DNA of 64,000 nucleotides, taken from NCBI GenBank assembly GCA_031401035.1, contig JANNRA010000032.1, positions 1 through 64,000 on the forward strand. Reading direction: 5' to 3'. The position numbers were made by a program, and so were the translations under genes. Positions 7,824 to 15,982 of this stretch are shown here, piece by piece. Under the pieces are notes generated by a model. That model saw only the letters and a program-made list of their open reading frames with translations. It did not search any database and was not told the origin of the DNA. Numbering within the stretch: the stretch's first letter is position 1; every line of letters begins with the position of its first letter. This DNA comes from JANNRA01 sp031401035 (GTDB lineage: Bacteria > Desulfobacterota > Binatia > HRBIN30 > CADEER01).

Positions 7824-9764
7824 ATGTACTGCGACTTTTACCAGATGCGCGAGCGGCCGTTTAACGTCACGGCTGATCCCAAGTTCCTCTACCTCAATGC
7901 CCGCTATCGCGAGGCACTGGCGTCGCTGCACTATGGCATTTCGCAGCGCAAAGGCTTCGTGACCCTGATCGGCGAGGCGGGCACGGGCAAGACGACGCTG
8001 TTGAAGAAGCTGCTCGACGATCTCGACCAGACGACGCGCACGGTTTTTATTTTCAACACCAACGTCTCGTTCGACGAGATCCTCGAGTACATCTTCGGCG
8101 AGTTCGACCTGCCGGTGCACAACGGCAAGCGCCTGTATATGTTGCAGCGCCTCAATCAGTTCCTGCTCGAAGAGCTGGCCAAGGGGCGCAACGTCGCGCT
8201 GCTGATCGACGAGGCCCAGGATCTCGACTACTCGGTGCTCGAGGACCTTCGGTTGCTGTCGAACCTTGAGACCGCGAAGGAGAAGATCCTCCAGATCGTT
8301 CTCTCTGGACAACCGGAGTTGGGCCAGAAGCTGGGCAATCCGGGCCTGCGCCAGTTGCGTCAGCGCGTCGCGGTGAACTGCCGCCTGCTGCCGCTCAATC
8401 GCGAGGAGCTCGGCGAGTATGTTCAGGCGCGCCTCACGGCGGCGGGCGCGGCGGATCCGAAGCTGTTCGCGCGGGATGCCGAAGAGCGTATTTTCGAGAT
8501 ATCCGCCGGCATTCCGCGCCTGGTCAACATTGTCTGCGACAATGCCCTGGTGATCGGCTACGCGCTGGGCAAGAAGCGCATCGGCGCCGACGTGGTGAAC
8601 GAAGCGGCGGCGGATCTACTCACCGTGGAGCCGCACGGCGCCACCTCCACCGTCACCGATGCGGCGGCGCCGGTCGCGGTCGAGAGCGCGCCGCGCGCGC
8701 GCCGCGTGTCGCGCATCGCGGTCGTCGGTGTGGTGGCGGCGGCCTTGCTCATCGGACTGCTCTCGGTCGGCCGCAGCCTGCTGCGCAGCGACGGTGGCAG
8801 CGAGCGGACCGCGGCGGCGCGGCCGCCGCTGGAGGTGGTGCAGCCCGGTCGGCTGCAGCAGCCGGCGCCCGCGGCGCCCGCGGCGCCCGTGGCCGCGCCG
8901 GTCGATGGGCGCGACGCGGCGGCGCCGGCACTGGACGCAGAGGGTGTGCCGCCGCGGCCGGCGGCGCCGCCCGCTGCGCATGCGCCTGCGGCGCCGCCGA
9001 TCGGGCCGGAGGTCGCCGTCGCAGAGCACGCTGGCGTGCCCGTCGTGGCCGCCCTCGCCACAGTCGAAGGGTCGCCGCTGGCTACGCCCGCGCGGATCAC
9101 GGTGGCGGCGGTGCCGCCTCCGGTCGAAGCCAGGCCCGATGTGGTGGACGCCGAGGTTGGGAATGCGCCCGTGCCGGAGCCCGCCGCGATGGTCCCGGCC
9201 CCGCCGCACGCCGCCGTGGAGCAGCCGGTCCAGGCGGTGCTGGTGCCCCCGACGCCGATCGAGATTGCGTTGGCGGCGACTGCAGCGCCCGCCGGCGTCG
9301 ATGAGTTGCGTCTGGTGGTGCCCAACTACGAGCGGCTCATGGTGAAACCGGGTGACTCGATCTCGCAGATCGCCAGCGACACATACGGCCAAGCGAGTCC
9401 GACGGTGCTGGACATGATGAAGATGGCCAACCCGTCGATTCGCAACCTCGACATCATATCGGTTGGACAGGAGTTGCGGCTGCCGCAGCTCGACGAGGGG
9501 CTGGCGGTGCTGCAGCAGCCCGACGGCCGTTACGCACTGCTGTTGCTTTCGACGCCGGCCGAGGGCCGTGCACGCGACATCGGCAGGGCCTTGCGGCGGC
9601 ATGGGCTGGACACGCGCGTTGGCAAGGCCGACTTCGGCCGCGGGCGAGAGGTTTGGCGGGTGGTGATCGGCGACCTGCCCGACAGGCAGGCGGCCCGCGC
9701 CGTCGGTGAGCAGTTGCAGCGCGTGTTTCGTGAGGATGCGCGTATCGCGCAGATGGCGGAGTGA
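7824..9764 (+). CDS. ExeA-like AAA ATPase with LysM and SPOR-like domains
   Basis: The 646-residue protein has an N-terminal ExeA/GspA-type AAA domain with Walker A GEAGTGKT (50-57) and Walker B VALLIDEAQDL (124-134). A single membrane segment (about 297-317) is followed by a long Ala/Pro/Val-rich linker (about 325-490). A LysM-like domain comes next (VKPGDSISQIASDTYG..., about 507-555), then a SPOR-like C-terminus (about 570-646). The ATPase would be cytoplasmic and the LysM/SPOR part periplasmic and peptidoglycan-bound, linking energy use to the envelope. Related ATPases accompany exosortase-type and other exopolysaccharide loci. It follows the regulator gene after 3 bases. Confidence 0.85.
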   Translation: MYCDFYQMRERPFNVTADPKFLYLNARYREALASLHYGISQRKGFVTLIGEAGTGKTTLLKKLLDDLDQTTRTVFIFNTNVSFDEILEYIFGEFDLPVHNGKRLYMLQRLNQFLLEELAKGRNVALLIDEAQDLDYSVLEDLRLLSNLETAKEKILQIVLSGQPELGQKLGNPGLRQLRQRVAVNCRLLPLNREELGEYVQARLTAAGAADPKLFARDAEERIFEISAGIPRLVNIVCDNALVIGYALGKKRIGADVVNEAAADLLTVEPHGATSTVTDAAAPVAVESAPRARRVSRIAVVGVVAAALLIGLLSVGRSLLRSDGGSERTAAARPPLEVVQPGRLQQPAPAAPAAPVAAPVDGRDAAAPALDAEGVPPRPAAPPAAHAPAAPPIGPEVAVAEHAGVPVVAALATVEGSPLATPARITVAAVPPPVEARPDVVDAEVGNAPVPEPAAMVPAPPHAAVEQPVQAVLVPPTPIEIALAATAAPAGVDELRLVVPNYERLMVKPGDSISQIASDTYGQASPTVLDMMKMANPSIRNLDIISVGQELRLPQLDEGLAVLQQPDGRYALLLLSTPAEGRARDIGRALRRHGLDTRVGKADFGRGREVWRVVIGDLPDRQAARAVGEQLQRVFREDARIAQMAE

Positions 9765-9771
9765 GGCGGGA

Positions 9772-10278
9772 ATGAGCGAGTTGAAGCGCTGGTACGTGTT
9801 GCGCAGCAAGGCGCGGCGCGAAGGCTACGCCCAGGAGCAGTTGCTGCGGCGGGGCGTTGAGACCTTCCTGCCGCGCATTCTCGAGCTGGCGCCGCTGCGC
9901 GACGTCGCGGTGATCGCGCCCCTGTTCCCGGGCTATCTGTTCGCCCGCATCGACCTCGCGGCGCAGCATAACAGCGTCATCTGGTCGCCTGGCGTGCGGG
10001 GCTTCGTCGCGTTCGGGGAGGTGCCGGCGCCGGTCGATGCGGCGGTAGTTGAGTTCCTGCAGGTGCGCTGCGGTCGCGAGGGCGTCGTGCGCGTGGCGCG
10101 CCGCTTCGATGACGGCGACCGGGTGCGGGTGACGCACGGGCCGTTGAGCGGATTGATCGGTGTCGTCGAAGGACACGTGCATGGCGACGCGCGCGTGCGG
10201 GTTCTCATGGCGTTGCTGCGCCGGCACACGCAGGTGAGCGTACCGGCGCGGCTATTGGAGCACGTCGCGCACGCCTGA
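9772..10278 (+). CDS. NusG/RfaH-type transcription antiterminator
   Basis: The protein has 168 residues from an ATG preceded by GAGGCGGGA. The NGN domain begins ELKRWYVLRSKARREGYAQ and contains LFPGYLFARID, the hallmark of RfaH/NusG paralogues. A KOW-like segment follows (DGDRVRVTHGPLSGLIGVVEG). Such specialised factors help RNA polymerase through long surface-polysaccharide operons, and this gene stands directly before a locus of about 38 kb. I could not find an ops-like element in the leader downstream, so how it is recruited is unknown. Confidence 0.88.
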   Translation: MSELKRWYVLRSKARREGYAQEQLLRRGVETFLPRILELAPLRDVAVIAPLFPGYLFARIDLAAQHNSVIWSPGVRGFVAFGEVPAPVDAAVVEFLQVRCGREGVVRVARRFDDGDRVRVTHGPLSGLIGVVEGHVHGDARVRVLMALLRRHTQVSVPARLLEHVAHA

Positions 10279-10510
10279 CGCGGTGCGCATATCCATACGA
10301 AGCAACGATTGAGAGTCGAGATCCGCGGTCCGACGGGCAAGGTCGGCAGCGGAGAAGCGGGGAAGGCGGCGCCGGGCGGATGCGTCCGACGCTGGTCGCA
10401 GTTGGCTGCGGCGGCCCGCTCACATACGCAGAACGCAGGGGAACATCGCTCGGGGTCGAGAGGGCGGAGCCACGGACGCCTCAGAAAGGTCAGCGCGCAG
10501 CGCATCAGGC
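10279..10510. other. Leader region of the polysaccharide locus
   Basis: This is a 232-base gap between the antiterminator and the first gene of the surface locus. Its position makes it the likely site of the main promoter and of antiterminator loading. I see a short inverted repeat (CCGAC...GTCGG, near 10331-10347) but no convincing sigma-70 or sigma-54 promoter and no match to the E. coli ops/JUMPStart sequence. Confidence 0.35.
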
Positions 10511-12346
10511 ATGCACGGGTTGCTACGACATTTACGATGGTTGCTCAGCACCGGATTGTCCGGTGCGTTGGGCGGGGCGCTGGTGGCCGCGGCGGAAACG
10601 GCGCTGGTCACCTGGACCACCGCCGCCAACGACGAGTACTGGCTGGTGCTGTTCGGCGTTCTGGCCTACGGCGCCCTGGGCGCCGGACTCGGGCTGGCGG
10701 CCGGGGTGGTGTGGCAACTGGTGCGCGGCGGGCACGCGACGGAGCAGTCGCTGGCGCAGGTCGGCGGGTTTGTCGCCGTCCTGCTGCCGGCGTTCGTCGT
10801 CGGGCGCTATCATGTCAATCAGCGCCTGTTCGACGAGAGCCTGTCCTTTGCGTCGAGTCTGGGCGCGATGACCTACGGCGCCCTCGCCGTCGGGGCGGTG
10901 CTGGCAGGGGTGGTCGGCATGGTGGCTGCGCGTGCCGCCAGTCGCCGCTTGGGGGCGCTCGGTCCGGGGCTGGTCTTCGCCGCGCTCGTGGCGCTGGCGT
11001 GGGGCATCGGCGTTGCCACCGACCGCACCAACGCGCCGGCCCCCGAGCGTCGCGCGGCGACGGCGCCAGGGGGTACACCGAACATCGTCCTCATCATCGT
11101 CGACACCCTGCGCAGTGATGCCGCCGACTGGGCGATGGAGCAGGGGGCCGGCTTCGCGATGATGGCACGCGACGGGGTGACGTTTGCGAACGCATACTCC
11201 CAATCGTCGTGGACGCGTCCGTCGGTGGCGACCATCCTCACCTCGCAGTATCCATCCGTGCATGGCGTCGAACAGAAGATGGATATCCTGCCCAGCGGTG
11301 CCCAGACCCTCGCCGAGCAACTCAAGCCGCACGGCTACTGGACGGCGGCGTTCACGACCAACATCAACGTCGCTCCGATCTTCAATTTTCAGCAGGGCTT
11401 CGACGAATTTCACTACCTGGCGCCAAGTTTTTATTTCGGCGCCACCGATTCGGCGACCAAACTCGCCGTCTACAAGGCGCTGCGCGCGGCGCGCGAGAAG
11501 GTGTCGAGCAAGATCTGGGTGGAAAACTTCTACCAAGATGCCGCCGTCGTCGATCGCGCGGTCGAGGCATGGCTCGGCAGTAAACCGCCGGAGCCGTTCT
11601 TCCTTCTGGTGCACTACATGGACCCGCACGACCCCTTCTTCGAGATCCCGTACAATGGCCGCGGCATCGCACGCGTCTCGACGCCGAATCCGCCGGGTAC
11701 GCAGGCGCAAGCCCTCCACGACCTCTACAAGACCAACGTGCAGTATCACGACCGCTTCCTGGAGAAGCTGCTCAGTCGAATGCGGGCGACCGGCGTCTAT
11801 GATCGCAGCATCGTCGCGCTGACCGCCGATCACGGCGAGGAGTTCTACGAGCACGGGGGGTGGTGGCACGGCACGACGCTGTACGAGGAAGCGGTGCACG
11901 TGCCGTTGAAGATAAAGCGGCCAAAGGAGCCGCAGGCCGGGACACGGCGCACCGACCTGGCGCGGACGCTCGACATCGGGCCGACGTTGCTGGCGGCGGC
12001 CGATCTGCCGGCAGCGGGGTCGTTCCAGGGCATCGACCTGTTCTCCGGTACTGTCGAGGAGCCGTTGCTGGCGGAAGAGGATCTCGAAGGCAACCGTCTG
12101 ACCTCGTTCCGGCGCGACGATTGGAAGCTGATCGTCGCCAACCCCGGTAACCCGCGCGGACTGGCGCCGCAGGAACTGTACAACTTGGCCGTCGATCCGC
12201 GCGAGCAGAACAACCTCGCGATGACCGAGAGTGGTCGGGCCGCCGAACTCGCGGCGCAGATGCAACAGATGAAGGCGCGCGTCGCGCGCAGTCCCGGGCC
12301 GACGGCGAGTACGGCGAGGGCGCATGCTGCTGATCCTGGGGCTTGA
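10511..12346 (+). CDS. Membrane alkaline-phosphatase-superfamily (sulfatase-like) protein
   Basis: The 611-residue protein has about four to five membrane segments in the first 175 residues, then a sulfatase-fold domain. The metal sites are visible: Asp in NIVLIIVDTLRSD and DH in TADHGEEFYEHG. At the nucleophile position it has Thr (SWTRPSVATILTS), not the Cys/Ser-x-Pro-x-Arg signature that is turned into formylglycine in true sulfatases. A phosphotransferase or phosphatase acting on a lipid or glycan outside the membrane is therefore as likely as a sulfatase. It overlaps the next gene by 23 bases. It is a paralogue of 17770-19680. Confidence 0.8.
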   Translation: MHGLLRHLRWLLSTGLSGALGGALVAAAETALVTWTTAANDEYWLVLFGVLAYGALGAGLGLAAGVVWQLVRGGHATEQSLAQVGGFVAVLLPAFVVGRYHVNQRLFDESLSFASSLGAMTYGALAVGAVLAGVVGMVAARAASRRLGALGPGLVFAALVALAWGIGVATDRTNAPAPERRAATAPGGTPNIVLIIVDTLRSDAADWAMEQGAGFAMMARDGVTFANAYSQSSWTRPSVATILTSQYPSVHGVEQKMDILPSGAQTLAEQLKPHGYWTAAFTTNINVAPIFNFQQGFDEFHYLAPSFYFGATDSATKLAVYKALRAAREKVSSKIWVENFYQDAAVVDRAVEAWLGSKPPEPFFLLVHYMDPHDPFFEIPYNGRGIARVSTPNPPGTQAQALHDLYKTNVQYHDRFLEKLLSRMRATGVYDRSIVALTADHGEEFYEHGGWWHGTTLYEEAVHVPLKIKRPKEPQAGTRRTDLARTLDIGPTLLAAADLPAAGSFQGIDLFSGTVEEPLLAEEDLEGNRLTSFRRDDWKLIVANPGNPRGLAPQELYNLAVDPREQNNLAMTESGRAAELAAQMQQMKARVARSPGPTASTARAHAADPGA

Positions 12347-13979
12347 CGGCGCCACGCTTGACCTCGTCGAGCCGTGGGCGGCCGATGGCAGCTTGCCGCA
12401 TCTCGGCCGGTTGCTGCGCGAAGGAACATGGGGGCCGCTCGGGTCGACGGTACCGGCGGCGACCCTGCCGAGTTGGACGACGTTCATGACCGGCGTCAAC
12501 CCCGGGCGCCACGGCGTCTACGATTTCACGCGGCGCGACGGCGGCGAGTATGCGGTGCGGTTCGTCAACGCCACCTATCGCAAGGCGCGCACGATCTGGC
12601 GCATCCTGAGCGATTCCGGGCGCCGGGTCAGTGTGCTCGGTCTACCGGGCACCTATCCGCCCGAACCCATCAACGGCTGCATGGTCAGCGGCTTCGACAC
12701 GCCGGTGACGACCCGGGCCGATGCGAGCTTCGTCTCGCCTCCAGGGTTTGCTGCCGACGTTGACGCGATCGGCGGCTTTCCGTTCGCCGACTTCCAGGAG
12801 TTCGTCATCGGCCCGGGCTGGCATGCAGAGGCGTGCCGCCGCCTGTGCGATGGCATCGGCCGTAAGGTCGCCCTGGCGCGGCGCCTGATCGATCGTGAGG
12901 CATGGGATTGCTTGATGGTGCTGTTCGGCGAGTCGGACACCGCGGCTCATCACTTTTGGGCGCTCCACGATGCGGCATCCCCACGGCATGACGCCGCCGC
13001 CGCGGCCGCCTTGGGCGATCCGTTGCGCACCGTCTACCAGGCGCTGGACGCCGCGGTCGGCGCGTTGATGGCCGCGTGTCCTGACGCTACGGTCCTGCTC
13101 GTCTCCGACCACGGCTTCGGCGGCGCCGGGACGACGGGGGTACGCCTCAACCGGTGGCTCGCCGACGAGGGGTTCCTGCGCTTCTCGCGCGCGGGCGGCC
13201 TGGTGGCGCGCGCGGCGGCGGCCCTGCGCGGGGTCGCGGTGCGTGCCATCCCCGAGGCCTGGCAGGCGCGCTGCTTCCGGGTCGCTGGCGGCCGACTGGC
13301 GAGCCGCATCGAGAGCGGTGTCCGCTTCGGGGGCATCGACTGGGATGGAACACGGGCGTTCTCGGAGGAGCTCAACTATTTCCCCTCCGTGTGGCTCAAC
13401 GTGCAGGGGCGCGACAGGCGCGGCCAAGTCCCCGTGCGCGACTACCGTGCCACCTGCGAAGCGGTGCGGACGCGCCTGCTGGCGTGGCGCGATCCGGTTG
13501 GCGGTGGCCGCGTCGTCCGGCGGGTGTGGCAGCGTGACGAACTCTACCATGGTCCCTGCGTCGCCATGGCCCCCGATCTGGTGATCGAGTACGAGACGCC
13601 GGCTGGCTACTCGTTCGTCGGGCTGGCGAGTGGCGGCGGCGGAACGCCGGCCGTGTCGCCGATCGAGGCAAGCGCACTGGGCGGTAAGCTGGCTGGTATG
13701 AGCGGGAGCCACCGCCCGAACGGGATCGTCGCCCTGCACGGGCCGGGCATTGCCGCTGCGCGGATGATCGGCGTCCAGATGGTCGATCTGGCGCCGACCG
13801 TCCTGGCCCTGTGCGGCGTCGCGGCGCCGGCGGATTGGGACGGCCGGGCGCTGGCGCTCGGCGCCGACTTGGAGCCGGCGCGCGCCGAGATCCCCGTGCC
13901 GGCAGATGAGTTCGCGTATGGCGCCGCCGAGTCGGCCGAGTTGGAGCGACGTCTCGCGCAGTTGGGGTATCTGCCATGA
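12324..13979 (+). CDS. Type I phosphodiesterase/nucleotide pyrophosphatase-family protein
   Basis: The 551-residue protein is from the alkaline phosphatase superfamily. Visible motifs are the first metal Asp in LLILGLDGATLDLV, a Thr nucleophile in PAATLPSWTTFMTG, and DH in LVSDHGFGG. It has no signal peptide or membrane anchor, so it is probably cytoplasmic or peripheral, unlike its upstream neighbour. The start has a GAGGG site and lies within the preceding gene. Homologues of this type recur in exopolysaccharide and glycolipid loci, but their substrates are largely unknown. Its own stop overlaps the next gene start by 4 bases. Confidence 0.8.
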   Translation: MLLILGLDGATLDLVEPWAADGSLPHLGRLLREGTWGPLGSTVPAATLPSWTTFMTGVNPGRHGVYDFTRRDGGEYAVRFVNATYRKARTIWRILSDSGRRVSVLGLPGTYPPEPINGCMVSGFDTPVTTRADASFVSPPGFAADVDAIGGFPFADFQEFVIGPGWHAEACRRLCDGIGRKVALARRLIDREAWDCLMVLFGESDTAAHHFWALHDAASPRHDAAAAAALGDPLRTVYQALDAAVGALMAACPDATVLLVSDHGFGGAGTTGVRLNRWLADEGFLRFSRAGGLVARAAAALRGVAVRAIPEAWQARCFRVAGGRLASRIESGVRFGGIDWDGTRAFSEELNYFPSVWLNVQGRDRRGQVPVRDYRATCEAVRTRLLAWRDPVGGGRVVRRVWQRDELYHGPCVAMAPDLVIEYETPAGYSFVGLASGGGGTPAVSPIEASALGGKLAGMSGSHRPNGIVALHGPGIAAARMIGVQMVDLAPTVLALCGVAAPADWDGRALALGADLEPARAEIPVPADEFAYGAAESAELERRLAQLGYLP

Positions 13980-15961
13980 CGCGGGCGACGCGGTACCGGG
14001 TGGCGGTGGTCGCCGCGTGTCCGTTCCCGAGCCTGCGTGGCTCGCAGGTGCTGGTCCGCGAGACCGCCGAAGGGCTCGCGCAGGCCGGCCACACGGTACA
14101 CGTCGTCACCTATCCGACCGCGCAACACCTGGTTCCAGTCGAGCGCATCTCGATCCATCGTGTCCGCAAACTTCCCGGCCTGTGGACGGCACGGCCCTTC
14201 GGCTGGCAGAAGCCCGTACTGGACCTCTTACTCATCTGGACGTTGCTGCGCGTCGTGCGACGCGAGCGCATCGACGTCATTCACGCGCACAACATCGAGG
14301 CGCCGCTGATCGCCTTCCTCGTGCGCTGGTGGACCGGCGTGCCGGTCGTCTACCACGCCCACAATGCGCTTGCCGACGAACTGCCGCGCTACATGCACCG
14401 GAACGGTGCTCGCCGCGTCGCCCGTGTGCTCGGGGCGTACATCGACGCGACACTGGCGCGCCGCGCCGATGCCGTGATCGCCCTGTCCGACCGGCTCGCC
14501 GGGTACCTGGCGGCGCGTGGCGCGGCGGGGCGGGTCGCGGTTATTCCACCGGCGGCCCCACGCCTCGGGGCGGCAGCGGCGCCCCGCTCGGATCGCGAAT
14601 GCGGACCGCTGGTCATGTACGGTGGTAACCTCGATCCGTACCAGGACCTCGGCTGTCTGCTCGAGGGGTTCCTGCGCTTCCGGGCCCTGGAGCCACAGGC
14701 GCGTCTGGAGCTGATCACGCATCGGGCCGTGCACCCGAACACGGCGCGGCGTGCGGCGGACGTCGCACGCCAGCCTGGTGTGTCGGTCCGGGAGGTGAAC
14801 TCGTTCGGCGCCGCCAATCGCGCCCTGGCGCGTGCCGACATCCTGGTCTGCCCGCGTGGATCGTGGTCGGGATTTCCGATCAAGGCGCTCAACTACATGG
14901 CGATGGGGCGTCCGATCGTGCAGGCGCGCGCCAGCGCCCATGCGGTCGAGCATGAGCGCACCGGGCTCGTCTTCGACGACGGCGACGCCGGCGGCCTCGC
15001 GAAGGCCCTGCTGCGCGTGGCGCGCGACCCCGCCCTCGGTGCGCAGCTCGGTCGCCAGGCGCAAGCGGTTGCCCGGGACCGCTTCAGTATGAATGAAGTC
15101 TTGAATAACCTGGTGCAAGTGTATGAACAGGTAGTCGAGGGCTCGGGTCGCGGTCGACCGCGGCTGAGTCGCCCTCGAGGCAACATGGAGCAGGCGATGA
15201 CGGACAGGTCCGCAGCAATCGGCCGCCACGAGCGGCGGCACACCGACGGCGTCCAGTCGCGCCGGCGCGGCGCCGTGCGCCTCATCGGCGCCTTGTTCGT
15301 CGCTCTGCTCGCCGGCTGCAGCGCGACGCCCACCGAGGCGCCGTTGCCGCCGGTCGGCGAACCGCTCTCGCCGAGCCTGGTCGACAGCGGGCAGTACCGC
15401 CTCGAACCAGGCGATGTGTTGCGCGTCAAGTTCACCTACCAGCCGGAGATGGACGTGAAGCTGGAGATCGACCCCGACGGCAACGTCGCCATCCCGGGCG
15501 TCGGTGAGATCCAGGCACGCGGCAAGACGGCTGAGGAGTTGGCCGCCGACATCGAAACCCTGTCGAGCAGCAATCTACGCGATCCCGAAGTGACGGTGAT
15601 TGTGGCGCAGCTCGGGCCGCGCAAGGTCTACGTCGGCGGCGAAGTGCGACTGCCCGGCCCGGTGCTCTACCGCGTCGGCATGACGCCGATGCAGGCCATC
15701 CTCGATCGCGGCGGCTTCACCGAGGTTGCGCGCATCGACAGCGTCTTGCATGTGAGCAGTCAGGGCAATACGGTTGACGCAACGCGGCTGGACTTCAGCA
15801 ATGAGATCAAAAGAGGCTCACCGGAGTTGCAGGTACTGGCGGTCAACGACGTCATCTTTGTGCCCCGCACCTTCATCGGCGACGCCAACGCGTTCGTGCG
15901 TTTGTATATTCGGGGGCTCATGCCGACACTGCCGCGCTTCGGCGTCGGGTTGAATCCGTAG
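13976..15961 (+). CDS. GT4 glycosyltransferase fused in frame to a Wza-like export lipoprotein
   Basis: The single open frame has 661 codons. Residues 1 to about 395 form a GT4-type glycosyltransferase (N-terminal VAACPFPSLRGSQVLV, HAHNIEAP, C-terminal nucleotide-binding half). Residues from about 408 read as a polysaccharide export lipoprotein: signal segment and lipobox LLAGC (Cys448), then YRLEPGDVLRVKF and SLBB-like repeats. No stop codon separates them. A fusion would place a lipoprotein signal in the middle of a cytosolic enzyme, which is hard to reconcile with outer-membrane export. Either internal initiation at 15197 makes the lipoprotein, or a stop was lost by mutation or a sequencing error. 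Confidence 0.7.
   Translation: MTRATRYRVAVVAACPFPSLRGSQVLVRETAEGLAQAGHTVHVVTYPTAQHLVPVERISIHRVRKLPGLWTARPFGWQKPVLDLLLIWTLLRVVRRERIDVIHAHNIEAPLIAFLVRWWTGVPVVYHAHNALADELPRYMHRNGARRVARVLGAYIDATLARRADAVIALSDRLAGYLAARGAAGRVAVIPPAAPRLGAAAAPRSDRECGPLVMYGGNLDPYQDLGCLLEGFLRFRALEPQARLELITHRAVHPNTARRAADVARQPGVSVREVNSFGAANRALARADILVCPRGSWSGFPIKALNYMAMGRPIVQARASAHAVEHERTGLVFDDGDAGGLAKALLRVARDPALGAQLGRQAQAVARDRFSMNEVLNNLVQVYEQVVEGSGRGRPRLSRPRGNMEQAMTDRSAAIGRHERRHTDGVQSRRRGAVRLIGALFVALLAGCSATPTEAPLPPVGEPLSPSLVDSGQYRLEPGDVLRVKFTYQPEMDVKLEIDPDGNVAIPGVGEIQARGKTAEELAADIETLSSSNLRDPEVTVIVAQLGPRKVYVGGEVRLPGPVLYRVGMTPMQAILDRGGFTEVARIDSVLHVSSQGNTVDATRLDFSNEIKRGSPELQVLAVNDVIFVPRTFIGDANAFVRLYIRGLMPTLPRFGVGLNP
15197..15961 (+). 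CDS. Wza-like polysaccharide export lipoprotein (internal start)
   Basis: An in-frame ATG at 15197 has GGAG six bases upstream and would give a 254-residue lipoprotein. It has a basic N-terminus (SRRRGAVRLI), a hydrophobic stretch and a lipobox with Cys41. It then has a Poly_export domain (GDVLRVKFTYQPEMDVKLEI...VAIPGVGEI) and an SLBB-like domain (RKVYVGGEVRLPGPVLY). The protein would form the outer-membrane pore that works with the GumC-like protein encoded next. This is the start I expect to matter biologically, although the frame is open upstream through the glycosyltransferase. Confidence 0.6.
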   Translation: MTDRSAAIGRHERRHTDGVQSRRRGAVRLIGALFVALLAGCSATPTEAPLPPVGEPLSPSLVDSGQYRLEPGDVLRVKFTYQPEMDVKLEIDPDGNVAIPGVGEIQARGKTAEELAADIETLSSSNLRDPEVTVIVAQLGPRKVYVGGEVRLPGPVLYRVGMTPMQAILDRGGFTEVARIDSVLHVSSQGNTVDATRLDFSNEIKRGSPELQVLAVNDVIFVPRTFIGDANAFVRLYIRGLMPTLPRFGVGLNP

Positions 15962-15982
15962 GGCGGGGGAAGAGGGAACGCC

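Noticed and set aside
6834..8312. Long - strand open frame (492 codons) opposite the regulator and ATPase genes
   Set aside because: It spans the junction of two certain + strand genes and shows no domain.
10279..10510. ops/JUMPStart element for the RfaH-type factor
   Set aside because: No match to the E. coli element is present; the factor may use another site.
10532..12499. Long - strand open frame (655 codons) opposite the sulfatase-like gene
   Set aside because: The + strand gene has intact family motifs and membrane segments; the antisense product has no recognisable features.
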